From Nonomuraea soli (GTDB lineage Bacteria; Actinomycetota; Actinomycetes; Streptosporangiales; Streptosporangiaceae), in assembly GCF_013761175.1 (NCBI RefSeq), contig NZ_JACDUR010000009.1, positions 62,001 to 126,000 on the forward strand: a stretch of 64,000 nucleotides of DNA, given 5' to 3'. Shown piece by piece: positions 43,110 to 51,549 of the stretch; position 1 is the first letter of the stretch; each line of letters starts with the position of its first letter. Position numbers and translations under genes: made by a program. Under the pieces are notes generated by a model, which saw only the letters and a program-made list of their open reading frames with translations, was not told where the DNA came from and ran no database searches.

Positions 43110-45731
43110 TCACGAGCAGGTACGGCCGGTGGCGAGGTGGCCGCGGGTGGCGCTGATCGCCAGGCGGGCGTGTTCCTTGGCGCCCACCTGGGCCACCAGC
43201 AGCGCGTGCGGGATCTCCAGCGCGTAGGGGATCCCGCCGGGCAGGGCGTCCAGGATGCCCCGCACGTCGATGCCGCCCTCGCCGGGGAACAGGCGCTCGA
43301 AGCGGGCGGTGTGGATCAGCCCCTCCTGGGTCGCGGGCACCGAGGCGGGCGCGTCGCAGACGTGGGCGAAGTGGAACCACTCGCGCGGCAGCGCGCGCAG
43401 CTCCTCCAGGCTGGAGCCCGAGCGGGCGAAGTGCAGCAGGTCGATGAGCATGCCGGCATTGGGCTGGCCGGCGGCGCGCAGCACCCGGGTGGCCTCGGCC
43501 AGGTCGGGCGTCTCGGTCCACGACGGGAACTCCAGGTCGACGGTGAGGCCGAGGGGTCTGGCCAGCTCGCACAGGCGCGCGTACCGCTCGGCCTTGCGCG
43601 CGAAATCGGGGTCGGGCAGCTGGGTGATGACGTGGCGGGCGCCGAGCTCGGCTCCGGCCTCCAGGAAGCGCAGGTAGTCGCGCGGGTTGCCGTCGGGGCC
43701 GATCCTGGCCAGCTCGATGTCGAGGACCTCGATGCCGGTGGCCGCGAGCCGTACCTTGGTCGTGCGCATGAGGGCCGGGTCGGTGGCGAGCGGATGGTGC
43801 GGTTCCTGCGGCGTGACCGGCGTCAGGCGCAGCCCGACGTAGCGGTATCCGGCTTCGGCGGCCGCCTCGACCAGTTCGGGCGGTGACAGGCTGAGCGCGG
43901 TCAGGTGGGCCAGGCTGTAGTCGTGGCGTGAGGGTCCCGGGGTGTGCCGCAGGGCGGCGAGCCTGCGGCGGCGGTGGGCGGCCATGCGGACGGCGGTGCT
44001 GTTGGAGGCGCCGTATCCGGTGTAGCCGCCGGTGCGCTGCACCACCTCGAAGAAGATCCGCGATCCCAGCAGCTCGCTGTAGACGTGGAGATACTCGCCG
44101 CCGGCGTCGCGGTCGTAGAGCACCGAGTGTTCCCGCATCGTGGCGAGCATGGGCGGGGCCAGGCGGGCGTCGAGGTCGTCGTAGTAGTTGCCGGGGATCT
44201 TCAGCAGGTGCGGTCCCATGGCCTTCGCGCACGCGAACACATCGGTGGTGGAGAAGGCGATGTGCTGCGGGCTGTGGACGGTCGGGGCCCAGTCGCCGCG
44301 CCGCAGGGGCGCGGTGTTGAGCGTGATCCGCACGGTGTGGTCAGGGTCGGTCGCGGCCCTGGTGTGGATCAGGCCGAAGGGCGCGGGCAGCTCGGTGGTC
44401 TGGTCGGGGCGCATGCCCAGCACGGCTCGGTAGAAGAGCACGGCGTGGTCGAAGTCGTCGACCGACTCGGTGAGCGCGACGTGGTCGGTGCCGGTTATCA
44501 GGCCCTCGTCGCGCGGCGGCTCGCCGGTGGGCAGGAAGTCGCCGAGCCAGTCGCGTCCGCAGAAGAAGACGGCGGTCCCGTCGGGGGCGGCGACCGAGCG
44601 CAGCTCCGCCTCCTCCGGGCGGCGGGCGCGGGGCAGCACGGGCGCCAGGAGCCGCTCGGCCCGCCGCGCCGAGCCCTCGGGGTCGGCGCTCTCCACGGCC
44701 AGCGCGCACAGCGAGGCGCCGCCGGCGTGCCCGCTGCGCTGCGCGGCGTGGTTGAGCAGGATCCGGGCGCCGCCCTGCTCCCACAGCTCGACCGGCTTGG
44801 AGCGGTGCCGTCCGGTGCGGGCGAATCCGAGGGCGCCGAGGATGGCGGCCACGGCGGGTCCCGAGACGTCGTCGACGGCCAGTTCGGTGAAGGCGTGCCC
44901 GGCCAGGCGCGGCGCGGGTGGCAGTCCGTGGGCGCTCTCCTGCAGCGCCAGCAGCGAGCGCATCGCGTCGACGGCGGCCTGGCGCGGGTCCGACTGCCGG
45001 TAGACGTCGTTGACGACCTCCAGCGAGAGCGGCCCTCGGTAGCCGGTCTCCAGCACCTGGCCGACGAAGCCGGTCAGGTCGAAGGCGCCCTGGCCGGGGA
45101 AGAGCCGGTGGTGGCGGCCGAGCTGGAGCGGGGCCATGGCCAGGCGCGGCGCGTCGGCCAGCTGCACGTGGAAGATCTTCTCGCCGGGTACGGCCCGCAG
45201 CCCGGACAGCGCTCCCCCGCCTCCTGCGAGCATGTGGAAGCTGTCGAGGCACAGCCCGAGCGCGGGGTGCGCGGCCCGCCGCACGATGTTCCACGCGTGC
45301 AGGTAGCCGGTGACGTGCCTGCCCCAGGCCTGCGCCTCGTAGGCGACGCGCAGGCCGCGCAGCTGGGCGCGCACGGCCAGCGAGTGCAGGTGTTCGGCGG
45401 CCAGGTCGTCGTCGTCCACGGCCAGGGCGGATTCGGTGGAGCAGACCAGCAGCGTGCCCGCGCCGAGCTGTTCCAGGACGTCGAACTTGCGCTCGGCGCG
45501 GCGCAGGTCGGGTTCCGGCATCGACTCGAAGTCGCGGAAGGGCTGGTAGGCCTCGATCGACAGGCCCAGGTCTTCGCATTCCTGGCGTACCCGGCGCGGG
45601 GACCAGGTGCTCATGACGAGGTCGTCCTCGAAGATCTCGATCCCGCCGAAGCCGGCGGCCGCGGCGGCTGCCAGCTTGTCCTCCAGTGTGCCGGACAGGC
45701 ACGCCGTCGAGATGAGCAGGCGAGGGGCCAT
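43110..45731 (-). CDS. Three-domain fusion: dehydroshikimate-dehydratase-like TIM barrel, HPPD-like VOC, second TIM barrel, 873 aa
   Basis: Residues 1-275 are a sugar-isomerase-like barrel of the 3-dehydroshikimate dehydratase (QuiC) type with metal ligands in YEAQAWGRH, CLDSFHML, HVQLADAP and LSLEVVND. Residues about 285-600 are a 4-hydroxyphenylpyruvate-dioxygenase-like vicinal-oxygen-chelate part (TDHVALTES, SPQHIAFS, RIFFEVVQR). This two-part protein is a known bacterial form. Unusually, residues about 620-873 add another isomerase/AP-endonuclease-2-like barrel (DLEFPSW, LIDLLHFARSG, ALEIPHAL). It should make protocatechuate from 3-dehydroshikimate; the third domain's job is unknown. ATG 45731 is preferred over GTG 45740 for its AGAGGG spacing. 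A TetR-type palindrome lies just upstream. Confidence 0.87.
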   Translation of the reverse strand: MAPRLLISTACLSGTLEDKLAAAAAAGFGGIEIFEDDLVMSTWSPRRVRQECEDLGLSIEAYQPFRDFESMPEPDLRRAERKFDVLEQLGAGTLLVCSTESALAVDDDDLAAEHLHSLAVRAQLRGLRVAYEAQAWGRHVTGYLHAWNIVRRAAHPALGLCLDSFHMLAGGGGALSGLRAVPGEKIFHVQLADAPRLAMAPLQLGRHHRLFPGQGAFDLTGFVGQVLETGYRGPLSLEVVNDVYRQSDPRQAAVDAMRSLLALQESAHGLPPAPRLAGHAFTELAVDDVSGPAVAAILGALGFARTGRHRSKPVELWEQGGARILLNHAAQRSGHAGGASLCALAVESADPEGSARRAERLLAPVLPRARRPEEAELRSVAAPDGTAVFFCGRDWLGDFLPTGEPPRDEGLITGTDHVALTESVDDFDHAVLFYRAVLGMRPDQTTELPAPFGLIHTRAATDPDHTVRITLNTAPLRRGDWAPTVHSPQHIAFSTTDVFACAKAMGPHLLKIPGNYYDDLDARLAPPMLATMREHSVLYDRDAGGEYLHVYSELLGSRIFFEVVQRTGGYTGYGASNSTAVRMAAHRRRRLAALRHTPGPSRHDYSLAHLTALSLSPPELVEAAAEAGYRYVGLRLTPVTPQEPHHPLATDPALMRTTKVRLAATGIEVLDIELARIGPDGNPRDYLRFLEAGAELGARHVITQLPDPDFARKAERYARLCELARPLGLTVDLEFPSWTETPDLAEATRVLRAAGQPNAGMLIDLLHFARSGSSLEELRALPREWFHFAHVCDAPASVPATQEGLIHTARFERLFPGEGGIDVRGILDALPGGIPYALEIPHALLVAQVGAKEHARLAISATRGHLATGRTCS

Positions 45732-45751
45732 GCCGTCCACCCTCTTATTGA

Positions 45752-45765
45752 ACGAACTAGATAAT
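45752..45765. promoter_or_regulatory. TetR-type operator half-site A
   Basis: ACGAACTAGATAAT matches the left half of the 14-bp palindrome ACGNACTAGTNCGT found at 54705 and 62374. It lies 20 bp upstream of the dehydratase fusion start in a short AT-rich gap, so that gene probably has its own promoter here. Confidence 0.55.
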
Positions 45766-45776
45766 TACTTATAGGC

Positions 45777-46679
45777 CTAGCGGCAGAAGGGCGCCATGCC
45801 CATCGCCGACTTGATGCCCCCGACCAGGTGCTGGGTGAAGTACTGGTCGCCTTCGAGCGGCTCGTCGGTCCAGGCCTTGACGTCGTGTCCGAGCGTGGTC
45901 AGCCAGGCCCTGCCGCCGTCGTAGTACTGACACCAGCTCACCGGGTGCTCGCGGCCGTGTCCCGGATGCCCGAGGCTGCCGCGCACCCCGCGGGCGAGCG
46001 TGCTCTCGTCGACCTTGGCCAGCACCCGCACGCGCGTCGGATAGGGCACGAGGTTGTACCACTCGTCGCTGAAGTTCCAGCGGTGCGGCAGCTCCTGCAC
46101 CGAGACGTCGCGCCGGCCGACGGTCTCCACGACGCCGGGCTGGTGGGCGCTGTGGTCGTAGAAGTTGGCATTGCCGAGCAGGCCTTCGTACCAGGGCCAG
46201 TTGTACTCCGTGCCGAAGGCGTTGTGCACGCCCACGAAGCCGCCTCCGGCCCTGACGTACTGCCGCAGTGCGGTCTGCGCGGGGTCGTCGAGGGTGTCGC
46301 GGGTGGTACTGAGGAACATCACCGCGTTGTAGCGCAGCAGCCGTCCCGCCGAGCCGAGCTGGGCGACGTCCTCGGTGTAGTCGACGGCGAAGCCGTTGTC
46401 CCGGCCGAGCCCGACGACCGCCTTCACCGCGACGTTGTCGTCGTTGAGCGGCGGGTTGAGCCCGGGGCCGAGCGGGGTGCCCAGGTGCGCGTGGCGCGGG
46501 CCCGCCGTGCGGGAGTAGACCAGCAGCCGGTAGCCGTCGGCCGGGTCGAAGTTGCCCCAGTCGTGGTAGCAGCGCGAATCGGTGCCACGGCAGACGCCGT
46601 AGTCGGGGTCGCCCAGCTCGGTGGCGCCCACCGGCGAGACGACCAGGCCTAAGAGCAGAGCGGCGAGGGTGATACGCAT
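45777..46679 (-). CDS. Secreted ThuA-like domain protein, 300 aa
   Basis: A signal peptide (MRITLAALLLGLVVSPVGA) precedes a ThuA-type glutamine-amidotransferase-like fold: LLVYSRTAGPRHAH, DYTEDVAQL, MFLSTTRDTLDDPAQTALRQYVRAGG, VGVHNAFGTEYNWPWYEGL, and LTTLGHDVKAWTD near the end. ThuA domains occur in sugar-utilisation and secreted carbohydrate-active proteins; the reaction is not established. Transcribed away from the PQQ-type dehydrogenase across a shared 127-bp control region with IclR-like boxes. Confidence 0.85.
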   Translation of the reverse strand: MRITLAALLLGLVVSPVGATELGDPDYGVCRGTDSRCYHDWGNFDPADGYRLLVYSRTAGPRHAHLGTPLGPGLNPPLNDDNVAVKAVVGLGRDNGFAVDYTEDVAQLGSAGRLLRYNAVMFLSTTRDTLDDPAQTALRQYVRAGGGFVGVHNAFGTEYNWPWYEGLLGNANFYDHSAHQPGVVETVGRRDVSVQELPHRWNFSDEWYNLVPYPTRVRVLAKVDESTLARGVRGSLGHPGHGREHPVSWCQYYDGGRAWLTTLGHDVKAWTDEPLEGDQYFTQHLVGGIKSAMGMAPFCR

Positions 46680-46687
46680 GGACCGCC

Positions 46688-46791
46688 TCCACTAGATGGA
46701 CCGAATGATCCGAACAGTGGATTGAACGTAGCCGGGCGGCGCGATATACACAAGACCAGCCTCCGGATCTTTGAGTCCACCTAGCGGACCA
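46688..46791. promoter_or_regulatory. Divergent control region with IclR-like boxes
   Basis: TCCACTAGATGGACC (46688-46702) and AGTCCACCTAGCGGACCA (46774-46791) are inverted repeats of the TCCA/TGGA, GTCC/GGAC kind. Similar boxes flank the iclR-type gene at 51446-51533. The right box is 16 bp before ATG 46807 and the left one 9 bp before ATG 46679, positions suited to repression of both genes. Confidence 0.5.
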
Positions 46792-46806
46792 TTGGAAGGA
46801 TCTCGC

Positions 46807-48816
46807 ATGCTCCGTCGCAGGGAATTACTCATGGCCGCGGCAGCGGCTCCCGTCCTCGCCCACCTCGACACCTCACCCGGCCTGCCCGGCCGCGACTTCC
46901 CCAAGGTCGGCGGCGACCTGGCCAACCAGAACCACAGCACGCTGCGCGGCATCCACCGCGGCAACGTCAGCCGGCTCAAGGGCGCCTGGGTCAACCACAT
47001 CGAGGGCGGCGCGATGGCGGGCAACAGCCAGAGCACCACCGTGGCCGTGGACGGCGTGCTCTACATCGAGTCGGCGCTGGGCAACGTCACCGCCGTCGAC
47101 GGGCGCACGGGGCAGACGAGGTGGAAGTACCTCCAGACCCGCGGGCCGCTCACCCGCCGCGGAGTCGCCGTCGGCGCGGGCAAGGTCTTCACCTGCGGCA
47201 ACGACAACTGGCTGATCGCCCTGGACCAGGCGACGGGCCGGGTCGTGTGGGAGCGCCAGCACCTCGGCCACGGCAACCTGGAGAAGGTCGCCGTCGTCTA
47301 CCACGACGGCCGGCTGCACGTCGGCACCAACGACGGCCCGCGCGGCGCGGCGCTCTGCTTCGACGCCGAGACCGGCGACAAACTCTGGCACTTCTGGGGC
47401 GCCGCCGGGCCCGGCGAGTTCGGCGGCGACACCTGGGAGGGCCAGTCGGCCCTGCAGGGCGGCGCCACCCCGTGGATGCACTGCGCCATCGACCCGGGGC
47501 TCGGGCTCGTCTACTGGACCTTCGGCAACGCGCGCGGCGGCCGGTCGTCACAGGACGGCTCCGAGCGCGGCGGCATGAACCTGTTCGCCAACTCGATCGT
47601 GGCCCTCGACCTGGCGACCGGGGCCTATCGCTGGCACTTCCAGTCGGTCCACCACGACATCTGGGACATGGACAACGTCATGGCCCCGGTGCTGTGCGAC
47701 ATCGGCCGCCGCAAGCTCGTGATCTACGGCAGCAAGACCGGCATGTACTACATCCTGAACCGGGTCGACGGCACCGCCCCGCTGGGCATCGACGAGCGGC
47801 CCGTGCCCCAGGAGCCCCGGCAGAAGACCTGGCCCACCCAGCCCTTCCCGCGCCAGGGCGGCTGGACCGAGCAGATCCCGGTGCTGCAGCCGCTCGGCAC
47901 GGCGATCCCCGGCGACCCCAACCGGGCCGTGCCGAACTTCACCATCGGCCCGCTCTACACCCCCCACTGGGACGAGCCGATCCTCACCATCCCCGGCCAC
48001 GGCGGCGGCGCGGACTGGAACCACCAGTCCTTCAGCCGCCGCACCGGCCTGGTGTACACCGGCTTCGGTTACGTCGCCGCCGCGCACTCCCTGACCGAGT
48101 CGTCCAACGGGCTGCGCCCGCCCGGGGAGTACATGACGGGCGGCATCGTGGCCGTCGATCCGTCGACGAACCGGGTGCGGTGGAAGAAGCGCATGCCGTA
48201 CTCCATGGCCCACGGCAACGGCATCCTCACCACCGGCTCCGACCTGCTGTTCGTCGGGCAGCCCGACGGCAACCTGCTCTGCCTGGACGCCCGCAACGGC
48301 CGCGAGCTCTGGCGATGGCAGACCGGCGCCTCGGTGAGCAGCAGCCCGATCGCCTACGAGGTCGACGGCGAGCAGTACCTCGCCGTCTACGCGGGCGGCA
48401 CCGGCATCCCGTACGGCGACTCGGCTCCGCGCGGCGACCACCTGTGGGCCTTCAAGCTGGACGGCACGCAGCCGCCCGCCGCCACGCCGGCGCCGCCGGT
48501 CGTGCGGCGGCCCGTCTCGGGCCCGCCCGTGGAGGGCGACACGATCGTCATGGGGCGCGTCAACGGCGGCGCCGTCGAGTCGGACGCGGTGAACGCCTTC
48601 ACCCCCACCCACCTGCGGGTGCCCGCGGGGACGACGGTGACGTTCGTCAACCCGGCCGGCAACGTCAAGACCAGGAAGGCCACGCAGTTCTTCGAGGGGC
48701 TCTTCGACTTCACGCTCAAGCCCGGCGAGAGTGCCACGTTCACCTTCACCGAGCCGGGCGAGTACTTCTACAACGGCGGCCGCCCGGCCGGGAAGGTCGA
48801 GGTCTATCCGAGGTAG
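46807..48816 (+). CDS. PQQ-type quinoprotein alcohol dehydrogenase with C-terminal cupredoxin-like domain, 669 aa
   Basis: Exported oxidoreductase. The N-terminus MLRRRELLMAAAAAPVLAH looks like a Tat signal. Residues about 40-560 form the eight-bladed quinoprotein propeller with repeated tryptophan-docking strands (GRTGQTRWKY, TGRVVWERQ, TGDKLWHFWG, NGRELWRWQTG) and HHDIWDMDN in the active-site region. It would oxidise an alcohol to an aldehyde using PQQ. The last 100 residues have cupredoxin-like strands (VPAGTTVTFVNPAGN ... FTFTEPGEYFYNGG) but no Cys/His copper ligands where relatives carry them. ATG 46807 is set by GGAAGGA. The 3' end overlaps the convergent citryl-CoA-lyase-like gene by 13 bp. 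Confidence 0.87.
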   Translation: MLRRRELLMAAAAAPVLAHLDTSPGLPGRDFPKVGGDLANQNHSTLRGIHRGNVSRLKGAWVNHIEGGAMAGNSQSTTVAVDGVLYIESALGNVTAVDGRTGQTRWKYLQTRGPLTRRGVAVGAGKVFTCGNDNWLIALDQATGRVVWERQHLGHGNLEKVAVVYHDGRLHVGTNDGPRGAALCFDAETGDKLWHFWGAAGPGEFGGDTWEGQSALQGGATPWMHCAIDPGLGLVYWTFGNARGGRSSQDGSERGGMNLFANSIVALDLATGAYRWHFQSVHHDIWDMDNVMAPVLCDIGRRKLVIYGSKTGMYYILNRVDGTAPLGIDERPVPQEPRQKTWPTQPFPRQGGWTEQIPVLQPLGTAIPGDPNRAVPNFTIGPLYTPHWDEPILTIPGHGGGADWNHQSFSRRTGLVYTGFGYVAAAHSLTESSNGLRPPGEYMTGGIVAVDPSTNRVRWKKRMPYSMAHGNGILTTGSDLLFVGQPDGNLLCLDARNGRELWRWQTGASVSSSPIAYEVDGEQYLAVYAGGTGIPYGDSAPRGDHLWAFKLDGTQPPAATPAPPVVRRPVSGPPVEGDTIVMGRVNGGAVESDAVNAFTPTHLRVPAGTTVTFVNPAGNVKTRKATQFFEGLFDFTLKPGESATFTFTEPGEYFYNGGRPAGKVEVYPR

Positions 48817-49541
48817 GTGGGCTGGATCGACGGCGGCAGGGGACCCTTGTTGCGGCGCCCCTGCCCCGACTCCTCCCAGGCGTGGGCCAGGATGCCGACG
48901 CTGCGGCTGAGCACGAACAGGCCCCTGGCCAGGGGCGCGGGGAAGCCGAGCTCGGCGTAGACGACGGCGGTGGCGCCGTCGATGTTCATGGGGACCGGGT
49001 GGATGATCCGCTCGACCCGCAGCGCCGCTTCCAGGAAGTGCCCGGGGACGAGGCCGTCGGAGCGTGCCTCGGCCACCAGGTGCAGGAGGGGGTCGCGGCG
49101 GGGGTCGTAGGAGTGGAACCGGTGGCCGAAGCCGGGCAGGTAGCGGTCGCGGGCCCGCCATCGCGCGACCGCCTCGTCGCCCTCCTCCACGACCTCCTCC
49201 AGGAGCCGCACGCACTGCTCCCCCGCCCCGCCGTGCACGTCGCCCAGGAGGTTCACCCCGGTGGCCACGGCGTTGTTGAGCCCGACCCCGCAGGTGATCG
49301 CCATCCGGGCCACGGCGATCGACGGGGCGTGCGGCCCGTGGTCGACCCCGGCCACCAGGGCGGCCTCCAGCAGCGCGGCCCGCCGGGCCTCGGGCAGCTC
49401 GCCCCTGAGCATGAGCCAGATCATCTGGCCGAAGCCCACCTTCCCGATGAGCTCCTGCACCGGGTGGCCGCGCAGCTCGATCAGCCCCGGCGAGACGCGG
49501 GAGACGGCGGTGCCCCACCAGTCGGCGGCCTCAGTGCTCAT
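48804..49541 (-). CDS. Citrate-synthase-family protein, citryl-CoA-lyase-like, 245 aa
   Basis: Short member of the citrate synthase superfamily. The catalytic trio can be located: His in GDVHGGAG, His in PGFGHRFH and Asp in MNIDGATAVVYAELG. Citrate synthases have about 370-430 residues; this length (about 250) is that of citryl-CoA lyase-like proteins, which cleave a citryl-type CoA ester. ATG 49541 overlaps the CoA-transferase gene by 11 bp, so a CoA transferase followed by a lyase is the likely sequence of steps. The substrate is unknown. Confidence 0.82.
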   Translation of the reverse strand: MSTEAADWWGTAVSRVSPGLIELRGHPVQELIGKVGFGQMIWLMLRGELPEARRAALLEAALVAGVDHGPHAPSIAVARMAITCGVGLNNAVATGVNLLGDVHGGAGEQCVRLLEEVVEEGDEAVARWRARDRYLPGFGHRFHSYDPRRDPLLHLVAEARSDGLVPGHFLEAALRVERIIHPVPMNIDGATAVVYAELGFPAPLARGLFVLSRSVGILAHAWEESGQGRRNKGPLPPSIQPTYLG

Positions 49542-50661
49542 TGTGCTGTCCCAGCAGGGGAGGCGGACCGCTCGGCCGCAGCGGCGCCGAGTCGACGAGC
49601 ACGCCGTTGCCCATCACCCGCAGCGCCCGGTCCGAGCCGCCCGGGAACTTCAGGTCGGTCAGGAATCCCCGGTGCCGGAGCTGGTCGAGCTCGAGCGCCT
49701 GCGGCACGGTCAGGATGCGGGCCGCGGGCACCCCCGCCGCCGAGAGCACGCGTTCCCACTCGGCGGCGGGCCGCGCCCGCAGCGCCTCGGTGAGCTCGGT
49801 GTTCAGCTCCTGCCTGTGCCGTTTGCGCGCCTCCCCGGAGGAGAAGCGCGGGTCTGCGACGAGCGAGGGCCGCTCCACCAGCCTGCACAGGGTCTCGAAC
49901 TGCTGCTGCTGGTTGGCGGCGATGTTGAGCGGCCCGTCGAGGGTGTCGAAGGTGCCCGAGGGCGCGGCGGTGGCGTTCTGGTCGCCCATCGGCTCCGGCG
50001 CGACGCCGCTGACCAGGTAGTTGGAGACGGCCCAGCCCATCGCGGAGATCGAGGCCTCCAGCATCGAGACGTCGAGGAAACATCCGCGTCCCGAGGAGGC
50101 CCGCCCGGCGAGCGCGGCGCAGACGGCCAGTGCGGACATGAGCCCGCCCACCGTGTCGCACACGGGGAACCCCACCCGCAGGGGCGCGGTCGAGGGGGTG
50201 CCGGTGATCGCCATCATCCCGGACAGGCCCTGGATGATCTGGTCGTAGGCGGGGGCCTGCGCCATCGGCCCGGTCTGCCCGAATCCCGAGATGGCGCAGT
50301 AGACCAGGCCGGGATTGAGCGCCCGCAGGGCCTCCCACGGGTAGCCGAGCCTGCCCAGCACTCCGGCACGGAAGTTCTCCAGCAGCACGTCGGCCGAGCC
50401 CGCGAGTTCCTCGAACCGCTCGCGTCCCGCCGCGGACTTCAGGTCGAGCTCCACCGATTTCTTGCCGGCGTTCTGGGCCAGGAACGAGGCGCCGATCCCG
50501 GCGGCGTTGAGCGTCGGTTCCGGGCCGAGCCTCCGGGCGAGGTCGCCCACGCCGGGCAGCTCGACCTTGGTGACCTCGGCTCCGAACAGGGAGAGCTGGT
50601 AACTGCAGTACGGGCCGGCCAGGACGTTCGTCAGGTCGAGGACCTTGATCCCCTTCAGCAT
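49531..50661 (-). CDS. CaiB/BaiF-type (family III) CoA transferase, 376 aa
   Basis: Moves CoA between carboxylic acids in the cytoplasm. Motifs: VLDLTNVLAGPYCSYQLSLFGAEVTKVE at the N-terminus (family hallmark), NAGKKSVELDLK, ENFRAGVL, and the catalytic Asp in APAYDQIIQGLSG. The length is slightly short (400 is usual) but both halves of the interlocked fold are present. It lies 15 bp after the IclR-type gene and overlaps the lyase-like gene, so the three form one operon. Confidence 0.92.
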   Translation of the reverse strand: MLKGIKVLDLTNVLAGPYCSYQLSLFGAEVTKVELPGVGDLARRLGPEPTLNAAGIGASFLAQNAGKKSVELDLKSAAGRERFEELAGSADVLLENFRAGVLGRLGYPWEALRALNPGLVYCAISGFGQTGPMAQAPAYDQIIQGLSGMMAITGTPSTAPLRVGFPVCDTVGGLMSALAVCAALAGRASSGRGCFLDVSMLEASISAMGWAVSNYLVSGVAPEPMGDQNATAAPSGTFDTLDGPLNIAANQQQQFETLCRLVERPSLVADPRFSSGEARKRHRQELNTELTEALRARPAAEWERVLSAAGVPAARILTVPQALELDQLRHRGFLTDLKFPGGSDRALRVMGNGVLVDSAPLRPSGPPPLLGQHNEH

Positions 50662-50676
50662 GAAGTCTCCATCACG

Positions 50677-51426
50677 TCATCGCAGTGGATGATCGAACCC
50701 TCGCTCCGCCATCCGCTTGGCCGCGTCGCGTAGGTCGGCCACGAACGCCTCGATCTTGTCGCCGGTGAAGCGCACGCTGGGACCGCTCAGCGTCAGCGCG
50801 GCCACGATCGCCCCGCCGCCGCTGACCACGGGCACCGCGACCGCCGAGGTGCCGGGTTCGCGCTCGCCGTGGCTGACGGCGTATCCGTCGGCCGAGGCCC
50901 GGGCGATCCAGCCCCGCAGCGTCTCCAGGTGCTCCTTGCCGTGCGGCGAGCTGCGGGCCACGCGGGCCAGCAGCGGTTCGTCCACGTCGCGCAGCAGGAT
51001 CTTGGCCGAGGCCCCGCCCCACAGCGGCAGTTCGTCGCCGACGCGCACCACGTGGCGCAGCGACTGCGGGCTCTCCTGCTGGGCGATGCAGACCCGGTGG
51101 ATGCCCTTGGCCACGTAGAGGTTGACGGTCTCGCGCTGCCTCGTGCCCAGCTCGCGCATGAGCTGCATGGTCTCCGGCGGCAGTTCCCAGGCGCTCCTGG
51201 CCAGGTGCGCCCAGCGCCACAACGCGGGTCCGGCCGTGTAGCCCTTGGAGGTGGCCCACAGCAGGCCCATCTGCTCCAGGGTCTGGAGCAGGCGCAGAGC
51301 TGTCGTCTTGGCCAGGCCGGTCTCCTCGACCACCTCGCGGATGGTCAGCGTCCGGCGTTCCTCTGTGAGCAGGGAGAGAATCTCGAAAGCCCGCTGCACA
51401 CTGCGGACACCGGTTTCGGCCGACAT
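50677..51426 (-). CDS. IclR-family transcriptional regulator, 249 aa
   Basis: N-terminal winged helix (SVQRAFEILSLLTEERRTLTIREVVEETGLAKTTALRLLQTLE) and C-terminal GAF-like effector domain (about 85-245). Normal length. First gene of the operon with the CoA transferase and the lyase-like gene, and divergent from the aldehyde dehydrogenase. Boxes of the form TCCAN5TGGA or GTCCN6-7GGAC occur in this gap and before the PQQ dehydrogenase, so I infer that it controls all three transcription units. Confidence 0.92.
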   Translation of the reverse strand: MSAETGVRSVQRAFEILSLLTEERRTLTIREVVEETGLAKTTALRLLQTLEQMGLLWATSKGYTAGPALWRWAHLARSAWELPPETMQLMRELGTRQRETVNLYVAKGIHRVCIAQQESPQSLRHVVRVGDELPLWGGASAKILLRDVDEPLLARVARSSPHGKEHLETLRGWIARASADGYAVSHGEREPGTSAVAVPVVSGGGAIVAALTLSGPSVRFTGDKIEAFVADLRDAAKRMAERGFDHPLR

Positions 51427-51445
51427 GGGGGTGAGACTAACACCC

Positions 51446-51533
51446 AGTCCACTCAGTGGTCCACACGATCCGTCACGCGGACTCTTGTCAGGAGTCGAAG
51501 CGGCTCATACGGTGAGCTAATCCATGGTGTGGA
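51446..51533. promoter_or_regulatory. IclR-like operator pair in the iclR/aldehyde dehydrogenase gap
   Basis: AGTCCACTCAGTGGTCC (51446-51462) contains the perfect palindrome CCACTCAGTGG and lies near the iclR-type start. TCCATGGTGTGGA (51521-51533) lies 16 bp before the aldehyde dehydrogenase ATG. The gap (123 bp) holds no gene. Confidence 0.5.
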
Positions 51534-51549
51534 CTCTAAGGACCATCTG

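Noticed and set aside
45752-45765. CTAG-containing boxes as attachment sites of an integrated element
   Set aside because: There is no integrase, tRNA gene or change of gene style. The four copies lie just before coding starts and share a palindrome, so operators are more likely.
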